Assembly (NCBI GenBank): GCA_020636905.1
Contig: JACJWX010000010.1
Coordinates: 1-64,000, forward strand
Length of the DNA: 64,000 nucleotides
From: Actinomycetota bacterium
GTDB lineage: Bacteria > Actinomycetota > Thermoleophilia > Miltoncostaeales > Miltoncostaeaceae
Reading direction: 5' to 3'
Numbering within the stretch: position 1 is the first letter of the stretch; each line of letters begins with the position of its first letter. Made by a program: the position numbers and the translations under genes. The notes below the pieces were generated by a model. It had not been told where the DNA came from and ran no database searches. It saw only the letters and a list, made by a program, of their open reading frames with translations. Below, one piece after another: positions 7,776 through 15,681 of this stretch.

Positions 7776-8789
7776 TTACTCGCCGAGGTACTTCTTGACG
7801 TCCAGACCGCGCTCTTCCATGAGCTTCCGGAAGGTCTCCTTCATCTCCTCCGGGTAGTCCGGGAGGCCACCCTCGTCGATGAGCTGCTGGGCACGGGCCT
7901 TGATGTTCGGGCCGAAGTCCCAGTCGTCATCGTTGATGAGGCGGTTGATCTCACGCTCGGGCCAGGACACCACGCCCGGGTCGCGCGAGAACTTGGAGGC
8001 GAGTGCGTCGATCTCCTCGAAGCGGCCCGGCGTCGGCGCCTGCTCCTGGATCATGCCGACCTCGCGAAGCGCCGCGTCAACGGCGGGATCGGGCATGAAC
8101 GGCGTGCCGTACTCGTCCTTGTGGAAGAGCTTCTCGAACTTCAGGCGGACGCGCTGTCCACCGGCCTTCCCGTCCTCGAGCGGGTACCCGAGCGCGTGGC
8201 CCCAGGTGAGCTTGAGGTTCGGCGGGAGGCCGAATGCCTTCTCGATACCGCCCGGCTTGCGGCCGAAGGCGATGAGGATCGAGCCGACGCCGAGGGCGGA
8301 TGCCGCGACGGTGGCCGAACCGACGGCCTGTCCGGACTCGAAGCGCAGCAGGCCTTCGGTGCGCTCGGTCGGGAAGCTCATGAGCCGCGGAATCGTCTGG
8401 GTCATGGAGAACTCGTAGTTCCAGCCGTGGAACTTGGTGAGTGCACCGGACATCGCCAGGGTCGAGAGACCGTCATTGGCGCGGCCGTACCAGGCGTTGA
8501 TGTTCGTCAGCCAGAAGACCAGGTGCGAGCTCTGGTTGATGATCTGGACGTTGAACCCGGACACGCACTCCTCGACCTCATCCCAGAGATCGCAGGTGTC
8601 CTTGTCGACGACGATTGCCTCGGTGGCGTTGATGTTGCCCTGACAGGAAGCCAAACGGCCGGCCTGCAGGATGGTCTGAAGTTTCCAATCCTCGAGCTTC
8701 CTCTCAGGATCGAAGTACCGGATGCTCCGGCGGTCCCCGATGGCCTGGAGGGCGCTCACGTTCGGGATGTCAGAAGCGCTGATCGACAC
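7776..8789 (-). CDS. Nitroreductase-family flavoprotein
   Basis: A 337-aa protein whose first part has R-R-S-I-R-Y-F (residues about 18-24), the usual FMN-phosphate-binding opening of nitroreductase-fold enzymes, followed by L-Q-A-G-R-L-A-S-C-Q-G-N-I-N. The C-terminal third is longer than in minimal nitroreductases and is charged, ending in K-K-Y-L-G-E. The GTG at 8789 is chosen because an AGGGGG site lies about 5 nt upstream and the homologous region begins there, although the frame stays open for another 132 codons. It probably reduces a nitro, quinone or halogenated substrate with NAD(P)H; the substrate is unknown. It is divergent from the next gene. Confidence 0.78.
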   Translation of the reverse strand: MSISASDIPNVSALQAIGDRRSIRYFDPERKLEDWKLQTILQAGRLASCQGNINATEAIVVDKDTCDLWDEVEECVSGFNVQIINQSSHLVFWLTNINAWYGRANDGLSTLAMSGALTKFHGWNYEFSMTQTIPRLMSFPTERTEGLLRFESGQAVGSATVAASALGVGSILIAFGRKPGGIEKAFGLPPNLKLTWGHALGYPLEDGKAGGQRVRLKFEKLFHKDEYGTPFMPDPAVDAALREVGMIQEQAPTPGRFEEIDALASKFSRDPGVVSWPEREINRLINDDDWDFGPNIKARAQQLIDEGGLPDYPEEMKETFRKLMEERGLDVKKYLGE

Positions 8790-8922
8790 GCGTCCCCCTG
8801 TCGCTGTTGTCCACGTCAAGTCCGTGCCGTCCACGGACTTCCGCGAACGACCTCTCCGGACTCTATACGGATCGGCCGACTTTGTAGCGGGTGCGGCAAA
8901 CAAAACGGCGAGCCGGAACGGG

Positions 8923-8928
8923 TATCCT
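8923..8928 (+). promoter_or_regulatory. -10 box TATCCT, leaderless start
   Basis: TATCCT followed by 6 nt and the ATG at 8935. The divergent intergenic region 8790-8934 presumably also carries the nitroreductase promoter. Confidence 0.5.
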
Positions 8929-8934
8929 GCCCGC

Positions 8935-9300
8935 ATGCCAAATCTCCTGTTTATCTCAGTTGCCTCCACCGAAGAGGTGCTCGCAAAAGACGGTCGCGTG
9001 CGTTTCCCCGGAAATGACAAGGCCATCGAAGAACTCTCAGCCGCCGGCTGGGAAGTTTCGAACATCCCCCCCACCTGGCCTGCCGCACTCGAGACCGCCA
9101 AGGAGCAGAAGCCCGACGCGATTCTCGTCTCATGTTTCAAGGCCGTCCCGCGCAGCCGCGACGCGGCGTCGATGCTCGCCCGCATGCAGGATGCGCCGGT
9201 CTACGTGGTCGGCGTCCTCCAGAAGGACGAGGCGTTCCGCACCATGGCGCCCGAGGTCGGCATCCTGAAGCAGATCGGCGACGTGCCGAAGCCCGAGTAG
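8935..9300 (+). CDS. Conserved hypothetical protein, small alpha/beta fold
   Basis: A 121-aa soluble protein. Alternating beta strands and helices (LLFISVAS, AILVSCF, VYVVGVL) suggest a small Rossmann or receiver-like fold, but no phosphoacceptor or cofactor motif is evident. The start at 8935 is set by the TATCCT box 6 nt upstream; longer in-frame starts would run through the promoter. It is convergent with mutS2, 23 bases from that gene's stop. No function is assigned. Confidence 0.65.
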   Translation: MPNLLFISVASTEEVLAKDGRVRFPGNDKAIEELSAAGWEVSNIPPTWPAALETAKEQKPDAILVSCFKAVPRSRDAASMLARMQDAPVYVVGVLQKDEAFRTMAPEVGILKQIGDVPKPE

Positions 9301-9320
9301 TCGTCTTCCGATCCGACCGG

Positions 9321-9346
9321 GAGTCACCTCACCCCGGGTGAGGACT
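9321..9346. terminator. Hairpin at the mutS2 / hypothetical-gene junction
   Basis: An inverted repeat (GAGTC..CTCACCC with GGGTGAGGACTC, a 2-nt bulge in the left arm) spans the mutS2 stop codon, 20 nt after the convergent gene ends. It could act as a bidirectional terminator. There is no clear U-tract on either strand. Confidence 0.35.
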
Positions 9347-11747
9347 CCCCGGTTGGCTCGGCCGGCGCCTGCGGCGCGGCATCCAGGTCGAGCACCGCGT
9401 AGGTCGCTCCGTCGCCACCCTCGTTCTGCGGTGCGTCATCGATCCGCTGCACAAGCGGATGTCGCGCCAGTTCCGCTCGTACGGCCGCACGCAGCGAGCC
9501 CGTTCCCCGTCCGTGGATGACACGCACCCGCGCCAACCCGGCCATCGCGCCCTCGTCAACGGCGGTTCGAACCTGAGCCACCGCCGCCTCGGCGCGTTCA
9601 CCGCGCAGATCGATCTCAGGCGACGCCGCGCGCAGCGCGGGGCGCCGCTCGACCGGCCGGGGCGGTTCCGGAGCCGGACGACCATCGACCACCAGCCGGG
9701 CCATCGGGACGCGCACCCGCGCGCGCGGCCCCTGCACCTCGGCGTGATCGCCCTCGATTGCCACCACGGTTCCCCGGAACCCCATCACCGGATCGTGGAC
9801 GCGGTCGCCGACCGAGGCGCCACCACCGTCGACGGGGAGTTCCGGAGTGAGGGCCTGATCGGCCGCGCGAACCGCTCGATCCGCGGCCCCGAGACGCCGG
9901 TCCCGTTCACGGAACTCGCCGTCCGCATCACGCGAACGACGGCGTTCGGCGCGTTCCGCCGCGCGGATCTGCTCCCGCAGGGTGTGCAGCGCCTCGCGTG
10001 CCGAGGCGAGTTCCCGTTGAGCGTCGTCACGCGCCCTGGCGCGCTCGCGTTCGGCGTCCCGGCGACGACGTTCGAGCTCCCGCTCCAGCTCGGCGACCCG
10101 CTCGGTGGCGGCCCGGCGTTCGGCCTCGGCCACCGCGCGCGCCGCACGCGCCGCCTCGAGCTCGGCGCCCGCTTCGGACCGTGTCCGCTTCGCCTCGCTG
10201 AGCACGTCATCGAGTGTGCGCTGTTCGGGGCTCATCGCCTCCCGGGCGGCGGCGACGACATCGCGGTCGAGACCGAGCCCGGTGGCGATGTCCAGCGCGT
10301 GTGAGGCGCCGGGCGCGCCCATGATGAGCCGGTAGGTGGGCTGCAGCGTGTCGTCGTCGATCTCGACCGCCCCGTTGGACGCCGACGGCGCGGCGGCGGC
10401 CCACTCCTTCAGGGCGCCGAGATGGGTGGTCGCCAGGACCGTCGCGCCGTCGGCGGCGAGTCGTTCGAGAAGCGCCTGCGCGAGCGGCCCGCCCTCGTCG
10501 GGGTCGGTCCCTCCCGCGACCTCGTCGAGCAGCACGAGGCTGTGCGCTCCCGCCACATCCAGGATGTGCACGAGTCGCCGCACGTGTGCGCTGAAGGTCG
10601 AGAGGCTCTGGGCGATCGACTGGTCGTCGCCGATGTCGGCGAGGATGTCGGTGAACACCGGCAGGCGGGCGACATCGGCCGGTGCGCGCAGCCCGCATTG
10701 GGACACCAGCGCACAGAGGCCGAGCGTCTTGAGCGCCACCGTCTTGCCACCCGTGTTGGGGCCGCTGACCACGAGGACGCGAACGTCACTCAACGGCAGA
10801 TCGAGGGGCACCACGCTCTCGGGGTCGAGGAGCGGGTGGCGGGCACCTTCCAGGTGGACATGGTCCGCGTGTTCGACCCTGCAGCCCTTCCACTGGCGCG
10901 ACAGCCGGGCGCGGGCGAGCACCAGGTCGTGGTGCGCCAGCGCCGCGCACAGCTCGCCGAGGCTTTCGGCGCTGTCGTCGACGACGGCGGTCAGCTCGGC
11001 GAGAATGCGGTCGACCTCGGCCGACTCCAGCGCCTCGAGTTCACGGAGGCGGTTGCTGGCCTCGACGAGCTCGAACGGTTCGACGAAGAGGGTTTGCCCG
11101 GTGGCCGACGTGTCGTGGACCAGGCCGGGCACCGCGCTCCGGGCGCTCGCCTTGACGGCGAGCACAGGACGGCCGGCGCGCTCGGTCTGGAACGACTCCT
11201 GGAGGTGGCCGGCGTACTTGCGCTGGAGGCGCCGGAGGAGGTCGCCCGCCGTGTCGCGGGCGGCGGCGAGGCGGCGTCGTGCGTCACCCAGCTCCGGAGT
11301 CGCCGTGTCCTTGATCCCGCCCACGCCGTCCAGGGCGCGCTCGAATCGACTCACCAGCGCCCGCACCGGCAGCACGGGAACGGCCTCATCGAGGCGCGCC
11401 GCAAGTTGGGGCGCGATCTCGGCCTGTCCCGTGACGCCGCCCCGGACATCGAGGGCCACCCCCATGGTCGCCAGGACCCGTTCCAGATCACGGATCGTGA
11501 GCGTAATCCCGAGCTTCGCCGCCGCGATGAGTTCGGCCAGGTCATGGGCCCCCGCCGGCCCCGGCGCGTTGGTCTCCTCCAGCCGGTACGCCTCCTCGGT
11601 CTCGGCTCGCAGCTGATCGACCTCGGCGGGGTCCGTCGCGGGCGTCAGCGCCTCGGCCAGGAGCCTCCCGCCGTCGAAGGAGGTCTGCCCGGCGAGGCGG
11701 GCAAGCACCTCGTGGAACTCGAGAACGTCGCGGCTTCGATCCGGCAT
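9324..11747 (-). CDS. mutS2: Endonuclease MutS2
   Basis: An 807-aa protein of normal MutS2 length. The core and lever region lack the MutS mismatch-recognition domain. The ATPase has Walker A GPNTGGKT at residues 329-336, S-L-S-T-F-S-A-H-V-R signature and Walker B LVLLDEVAGGTDP. A long charged coiled coil (roughly 510-620) leads to a KOW-like segment and a C-terminal Smr nuclease domain (EIDLRGERAEAA, HGRGTGSLR). Family members act on branched DNA or collided ribosomes rather than in classic mismatch repair. The ATG at 11747 follows a TAGCAT box by 9 nt. Confidence 0.95.
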   Translation of the reverse strand: MPDRSRDVLEFHEVLARLAGQTSFDGGRLLAEALTPATDPAEVDQLRAETEEAYRLEETNAPGPAGAHDLAELIAAAKLGITLTIRDLERVLATMGVALDVRGGVTGQAEIAPQLAARLDEAVPVLPVRALVSRFERALDGVGGIKDTATPELGDARRRLAAARDTAGDLLRRLQRKYAGHLQESFQTERAGRPVLAVKASARSAVPGLVHDTSATGQTLFVEPFELVEASNRLRELEALESAEVDRILAELTAVVDDSAESLGELCAALAHHDLVLARARLSRQWKGCRVEHADHVHLEGARHPLLDPESVVPLDLPLSDVRVLVVSGPNTGGKTVALKTLGLCALVSQCGLRAPADVARLPVFTDILADIGDDQSIAQSLSTFSAHVRRLVHILDVAGAHSLVLLDEVAGGTDPDEGGPLAQALLERLAADGATVLATTHLGALKEWAAAAPSASNGAVEIDDDTLQPTYRLIMGAPGASHALDIATGLGLDRDVVAAAREAMSPEQRTLDDVLSEAKRTRSEAGAELEAARAARAVAEAERRAATERVAELERELERRRRDAERERARARDDAQRELASAREALHTLREQIRAAERAERRRSRDADGEFRERDRRLGAADRAVRAADQALTPELPVDGGGASVGDRVHDPVMGFRGTVVAIEGDHAEVQGPRARVRVPMARLVVDGRPAPEPPRPVERRPALRAASPEIDLRGERAEAAVAQVRTAVDEGAMAGLARVRVIHGRGTGSLRAAVRAELARHPLVQRIDDAPQNEGGDGATYAVLDLDAAPQAPAEPTGESSPGVR

Positions 11748-11756
11748 GGCGGGCCG

Positions 11757-11762
11757 ATGCTA
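11757..11762 (-). promoter_or_regulatory. -10 box TAGCAT of mutS2
   Basis: TAGCAT on the minus strand lies 9 nt before the mutS2 ATG, so the 5' leader is absent or a few bases long. Confidence 0.45.
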
Positions 11763-11840
11763 CCGCGCTGCCGGGAGGGGCCCGTGGCGGCGCCGACCGT
11801 TCCCATCGTCCATGCGTGGGGGCTGTGACAGGATCGTCGC

Positions 11841-12848
11841 GTGGCCCCGCCCCTGCCTGACCGAACCCTCGGCGCCGACGGCCCGGTCGTCGCGTCGATC
11901 GGGCTCGGCGCGATGGGGTTCTCCGGTGGCTATGGCGCCGCCGACGATGCCGAGTCGATCGGGACCATCCGACGGGCGCTCGATCTCGGCGTGACGCTTC
12001 TCGACACGGCCGACGTGTACGGGCTCGGCCACAACGAGCGTCTGGTCGGGCGCGCCGTCGCCGGTCGTCGTGACGATGTGGTGCTCGCGACCAAGTTCGG
12101 GCTCGTCCCGCTCCCCGGTCAGGGTCCCGCGTTCGAGGTGGACGCTCGTCCGGCCAGGGTCCGGGAGGCGATCGACGACAGCCTGCGCCGTCTCGGCGTT
12201 GACGAGGTCGACCTCTACTTCCTGCACCGCGTCGATCCCCGCGTGCCGATCGAGGAAACCATCGGCGCGATGGGCGACCTGGTGAGCGCGGGCAAGGTGA
12301 AGCACCTGGGGTTGTCGGAGGTTGGACCGGGCATGCTTCGACGGGCGCACGCGGTGCACCCGATCGCCGCGGTCCAGAGCGAATACGCGCTGTGGACGCG
12401 GGACGTCGAGGCCGACCTGCTGCCGACGCTCCGCGAGCTGGGGGTGGGCCTGGTCGCGTTCAGCCCGCTCGGGCGCGGATTGCTCGCCGGCGCGCTCGCG
12501 GACGGACCGGACCTCGACGACGGCGACATCCGACAGGGATTGCCGCGCTTCCAGGCGGGGCACCTCGACCGGAACCGGCGGATTGCGGAGTCGGTTGCGG
12601 CGATTGCGGCCGACCGGGGCGCCACCCCCGCCCAGATCTCGCTCGCCTGGGTGCTGGCGAAGTGGGACGGCGTCGTGCCGATCCCCGGAACGAGGCGTGT
12701 CGCGAGACTCGAGGAGAACCTCGCCGCAGCCGAGATCGTGCTCACACCGGACGAACTGGCCCGACTCGAGCAGGCCGCGGTGGCCGAGCGCGTGTCGGGC
12801 GCGCGCTACCCCGAAGCGCTCCAACGCCTGGTCGACCAGGGGCGGTAG
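11841..12848 (+). CDS. Aldo/keto reductase
   Basis: A 335-aa NADPH-dependent oxidoreductase of the AKR superfamily. The catalytic tetrad is visible as D and Y in L-D-T-A-D-V-Y-G-L-G-H-N-E, K in V-L-A-T-K-F-G and H in L-Y-F-L-H-R-V-D. The C-terminal NADP loop reads V-P-I-P-G-T-R-R. Length and motifs fit the AKR11/AKR13-like bacterial group. The GTG start at 11841 follows a CAGGAT box by 6 nt, again suggesting a leaderless mRNA. The physiological substrate is not evident. Confidence 0.88.
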   Translation: MAPPLPDRTLGADGPVVASIGLGAMGFSGGYGAADDAESIGTIRRALDLGVTLLDTADVYGLGHNERLVGRAVAGRRDDVVLATKFGLVPLPGQGPAFEVDARPARVREAIDDSLRRLGVDEVDLYFLHRVDPRVPIEETIGAMGDLVSAGKVKHLGLSEVGPGMLRRAHAVHPIAAVQSEYALWTRDVEADLLPTLRELGVGLVAFSPLGRGLLAGALADGPDLDDGDIRQGLPRFQAGHLDRNRRIAESVAAIAADRGATPAQISLAWVLAKWDGVVPIPGTRRVARLEENLAAAEIVLTPDELARLEQAAVAERVSGARYPEALQRLVDQGR

Positions 12849-12906
12849 CGATGGATGGGCCGCGGCCCCCGAGGCGGCGAGAACTCGACCCGGTCATGCG
12901 ACCCGC

Positions 12907-12912
12907 TAGAGT
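12907..12912 (+). promoter_or_regulatory. -10 box TAGAGT, leaderless start
   Basis: TAGAGT, 7 nt, then the ATG at 12920 of the small membrane protein. Confidence 0.45.
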
Positions 12913-12919
12913 CGCCGCA

Positions 12920-13090
12920 ATGATGACCTTCGCATTCATCATCGTCGGCTTGCTGCTGCTCACCGGACTGGTGATCGCCGCCGTGATTCTGGCCGGACTC
13001 TGGTTCGGGACCAGGGCGTACGAGGATCGCTCGCAGGAGTACGTGCGATACGACGTGGCCTCGGACGACGGGTCGCAACCACCGGGCTGA
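12920..13090 (+). CDS. 56-aa single-pass membrane protein
   Basis: A short protein with one hydrophobic helix (about residues 3-29) and an acidic, tyrosine-containing C-terminal tail (AYEDRSQEYVRYDV). The start is fixed by the TAGAGT box 7 nt upstream. No family was recognised. It lies between the aldo/keto reductase and a convergent methyltransferase. Confidence 0.5.
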   Translation: MMTFAFIIVGLLLLTGLVIAAVILAGLWFGTRAYEDRSQEYVRYDVASDDGSQPPG

Positions 13091-13110
13091 CGCACTTCGC
13101 CGCCGCCGGA

Positions 13111-13908
13111 TCAGTGGATCGTCGCGATCACCTCGACGTGGATCATCGCCAGCAGCCCGACGGGCGCATCGGCCCAGGAGCGCCAGGCCTGGGCGATCCC
13201 GTCCAGTTCCGCGGCGGTTGAAAGGCCCGCGTCGATCGCCTGGTGGGCGAAATCCGACTCGCGAGCGCGTCCCGCCCAGCTCGAACCCCACCACTGGCGT
13301 GTCTCGAGGTCGGTGAAGGTCCACGTCGAGCTCGTGACGGCCACGTCCTCGAGCCCCGCGCGGGCGAACCACTCCGGCAGGTGGCGTCCCGCGTCGGGCT
13401 CGCCGGCCGCCCGGAGCGCGACCTCGTGGTAGAGCGCCAGCCACCGGTCCAGCAGTGGGTCCGCGGGTGACCAGATGAGCGACGCGTAGTCGACGTCCCG
13501 GACGGCGACGAGGCCGCCGGGGCGGCACACCCGCGCCATTTCCCGCAGCGCCGTGACCGGCTGCTCCAGATGCTGCAGCACCTGGTGGGCGTGAACGATG
13601 TCGAACGTGCCGGAGGGAAATGGGAGTTCGTAGACGTCACCGGCGACGAACTCGAGGTTGGCCCGGTCGGAGAACTCCGCCGCCGCGGCCGCGACGATCT
13701 GCTCCGAGCGATCCATCCCCACGACGCGTCCGGGAGCGACTCGTGCCGCGAGGTCGCGGGTGATGGTCCCGGGCCCGCACCCCACGTCGAGCACCGACGC
13801 CCCCGTGGTGAGGCTCGGCAGCAGATACGCCGCGGCGTTCTCGGCGGTTCGCCAGCGATGTCCCTGGAGGACCGACGGGTGGTGTCCGTGGATGTAGCGC
13901 TCGGCCAT
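13111..13908 (-). CDS. Class I SAM-dependent methyltransferase
   Basis: A 265-aa protein of the UbiE/Methyltransf_11 type. Motif I is S-V-L-D-V-G-C-G-P-G-T-I-T, the acidic residue after beta-2 sits in V-V-G-M-D-R-S, motif II is F-V-A-G-D-V-Y-E-L-P-F-P, and motif III is R-V-C-R-P-G-G-L-V-A-V-R-D. The third in-frame start (ATG 13908, protein beginning MAERY) is preferred because TACGAT lies 7 nt upstream. It shares a 74-bp divergent promoter region with the next SDR. The methyl acceptor is unknown. Confidence 0.85.
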   Translation of the reverse strand: MAERYIHGHHPSVLQGHRWRTAENAAAYLLPSLTTGASVLDVGCGPGTITRDLAARVAPGRVVGMDRSEQIVAAAAAEFSDRANLEFVAGDVYELPFPSGTFDIVHAHQVLQHLEQPVTALREMARVCRPGGLVAVRDVDYASLIWSPADPLLDRWLALYHEVALRAAGEPDAGRHLPEWFARAGLEDVAVTSSTWTFTDLETRQWWGSSWAGRARESDFAHQAIDAGLSTAAELDGIAQAWRSWADAPVGLLAMIHVEVIATIH

Positions 13909-13915
13909 GGGCGCC

Positions 13916-13921
13916 ATCGTA
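13916..13921 (-). promoter_or_regulatory. -10 box TACGAT of the methyltransferase gene
   Basis: TACGAT on the minus strand, 7 nt before ATG 13908; it selects the shortest of three in-frame starts. Confidence 0.45.
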
Positions 13922-13970
13922 CCCACGACCCGGGAACGGCCCCTCCGCCCTTCTGCGGCGACTCCCGCGG

Positions 13971-13976
13971 TAGGCT
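13971..13976 (+). promoter_or_regulatory. -10 box TAGGCT of the SDR gene
   Basis: TAGGCT, 6 nt, then ATG 13983; a divergent partner of the minus-strand box at 13916-13921. Confidence 0.45.
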
Positions 13977-13982
13977 CCCGCC

Positions 13983-14786
13983 ATGGAAATCATGAACGCA
14001 CATGTCGTCGTCACCGGCGCCTCGCGGGGCATCGGCGCCGCGATCGCACGCGAGATGCACAAACGTGGCGCGACGGTGACCGTCGTGGCCCGCTCCGCCG
14101 ACGCCCTTGCCGCGCTGGCCGACGAGATCGACGGCCACGCGCTAGCGGCGGACCTCACCGACCGGGGCGAGCTCGAAGGGCTCATCGCCCGGGCCGAAGC
14201 CCACGCGCCCGTGGACGTCCTCGTCAACAACGCGGGCATCGACGAGGCGGGGCTGTTCTGGGAGATGGATGCCGACGGACTCCGACGGCTCATCGACCTC
14301 AACGTGACCGCCGCGATGGAGCTCACGCGTCAGGCACTTCCGGGGATGGTGGAACGCGGCCGCGGCCACATCGTGAACCTCTCGTCGATGGCATCGGTTG
14401 GGAACTTTCCCGGACTCACCGCGTACGCCGCCACGAAGGCGGCGCTGAGCCACTTCTCGGCCGGCCTGCGCGCCGACCTCAGAGGCCTCCCGGTGGGTGT
14501 CACCAACGTGCAGGTCGGGTTCGTCTCGCCGACCGACATGACCGACAAGATCCTGGAATACGGCCCGACGTTCCGCGCGCAGCGGCGCTTCGACCGGCTG
14601 GCCCTGCTCCCCCGAACCGACCGCGACCGGCTGGCGAGCGCCATCATGAGCGCCGTCGAGGCCGACCGCCGACACGTGCTGCGGCCCAGGCGGGCGTGGG
14701 GGCTCGCGAAGCTCACCGAACTCCCGCGGCGACTGGTCGAGAACGTGCTCGTCGGCGTTTCCGCACGTGATCAGGACCCGACCTGA
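13983..14786 (+). CDS. Short-chain dehydrogenase/reductase (classical SDR)
   Basis: A 267-aa NAD(P)-dependent oxidoreductase. The cofactor motif T-G-A-S-R-G-I-G is at residues 12-19, N-N-A-G at about 82-85, and the catalytic S-Y-K is in L-S-S-M-A-S..Y-A-A-T-K-A-A. The short C-terminal extension with R-R-A-W-G-L resembles SDRs acting on lipid-like or ketone substrates, but the substrate is unknown. It precedes the nicotinamidase gene by only 3 bases, so the two are probably co-transcribed. Confidence 0.88.
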   Translation: MEIMNAHVVVTGASRGIGAAIAREMHKRGATVTVVARSADALAALADEIDGHALAADLTDRGELEGLIARAEAHAPVDVLVNNAGIDEAGLFWEMDADGLRRLIDLNVTAAMELTRQALPGMVERGRGHIVNLSSMASVGNFPGLTAYAATKAALSHFSAGLRADLRGLPVGVTNVQVGFVSPTDMTDKILEYGPTFRAQRRFDRLALLPRTDRDRLASAIMSAVEADRRHVLRPRRAWGLAKLTELPRRLVENVLVGVSARDQDPT

Positions 14787-14789
14787 GCA

Positions 14790-15386
14790 ATGCAGGTGCT
14801 CCTTGTCGTCGACTTCCAGGTCGACTTCTGCCCCGGAGGCGCGCTCGCCGTCAGCGGAGGCGATGAAATCGCGGGGACGGTGAATGACCTCGCGGCGCGG
14901 GCGCCGTACGTGGTGGCCACCCGGGACTGGCATCCCGAGGATCACGGATCGTTCATCGGAGTCACCGTCGACCCCGCGGACTGGAAGGGCGCGGACCCGC
15001 CGTCCATCTGGCCCGTCCATTGCGTACAGGGCACGCCGGGCGCGGCGCTGCACCCCGGGTTCCTGCAGGGTCCGGTCAACCTGGTCGTCGACAAGGGGAT
15101 CGCTCCGAACGCTCAGGGCTACTCGGCGTTTCAGGACACCAATCTCGCCGCCGACCTTCGCGCCCTGGGAATCGACCAGCTGGTGGTGGTGGGCCTTGCG
15201 ACCGACTACTGCGTCCTGAACAGCGTGCTCGACGCCATCCACGAGGGGTTCGGCGTGACCGTGGTTCGCGAGGGGATCCGGGCGGTGGACGTAGCGGACG
15301 GCGATGGGCGGCGAGCGCTGGAGCGCATGGCCACCGCCGGCGCGCGCATCGTTGACGCTGCTGACGACGTGGTGTTCACCGCCTGA
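14790..15386 (+). CDS. pncA: Nicotinamidase (isochorismatase fold)
   Basis: A 198-aa enzyme converting nicotinamide to nicotinate and ammonia for NAD salvage. The catalytic Asp lies in V-V-D-F-Q-V-D-F, metal ligands in T-R-D-W-H-P-E-D-H, the catalytic Lys in V-V-D-K-G, and the nucleophilic Cys in A-T-D-Y-C-V-L-N-S-V. The cis-peptide region and overall length match PncA. It probably forms an operon with the SDR upstream. Confidence 0.9.
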   Translation: MQVLLVVDFQVDFCPGGALAVSGGDEIAGTVNDLAARAPYVVATRDWHPEDHGSFIGVTVDPADWKGADPPSIWPVHCVQGTPGAALHPGFLQGPVNLVVDKGIAPNAQGYSAFQDTNLAADLRALGIDQLVVVGLATDYCVLNSVLDAIHEGFGVTVVREGIRAVDVADGDGRRALERMATAGARIVDAADDVVFTA

Positions 15387-15447
15387 CCGCCGCGGCGCAG
15401 GAGCGCGGTGACGACGCCACGACGGGCGCTGTCACCGCACACGCTGG

Positions 15448-15615
15448 TTATGCGCGGACGTCCACCGTGCCGCTCTGGCCGGGATTCGGCGCGGGGGGCA
15501 TGCTGGAAAGCAACTTCGCGTTGTTGTTGAGCGCCATGTCCATGGCCTTGCGCATCATGATCAGCTGCGCCTGACCCAGGGCATCAGCGCCACCGGCTGC
15601 TGCAGAGATATTCAT
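15448..15615 (-). CDS. YjfB-like putative motility protein, 55 aa
   Basis: A short gene starting at ATG 15615 and ending at TAA. The protein begins MNISAAAG, has a middle helix Q-L-I-M-M-R-K-A-M-D-M-A, and ends L-S-S-M-P-P-A-P-N-P-G..V-D-V-R-A. The K-x-A-M-D helix, the L-x-x-M-P-P-x-P turn and the V-D-V-x-A end match what I know of the YjfB family (putative motility proteins of about 60 aa). No flagellar gene is nearby. A GATACA element 7 nt upstream could be a leaderless promoter. Recognition is from memory of the family pattern. Confidence 0.65.
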   Translation of the reverse strand: MNISAAAGGADALGQAQLIMMRKAMDMALNNNAKLLSSMPPAPNPGQSGTVDVRA

Positions 15616-15681
15616 CACGTGCTGTATCGGCAGCTCGGCCGGGGAGCTTCACCCGGCGCGAGCGCTCGACACGGTTCCGGA

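Noticed and set aside
8790..9185. 132-codon N-terminal extension of the nitroreductase
   Set aside because: It is antisense to the divergent 8935 gene and its promoter; GTG 8789 has a ribosome binding site and starts where the family begins.
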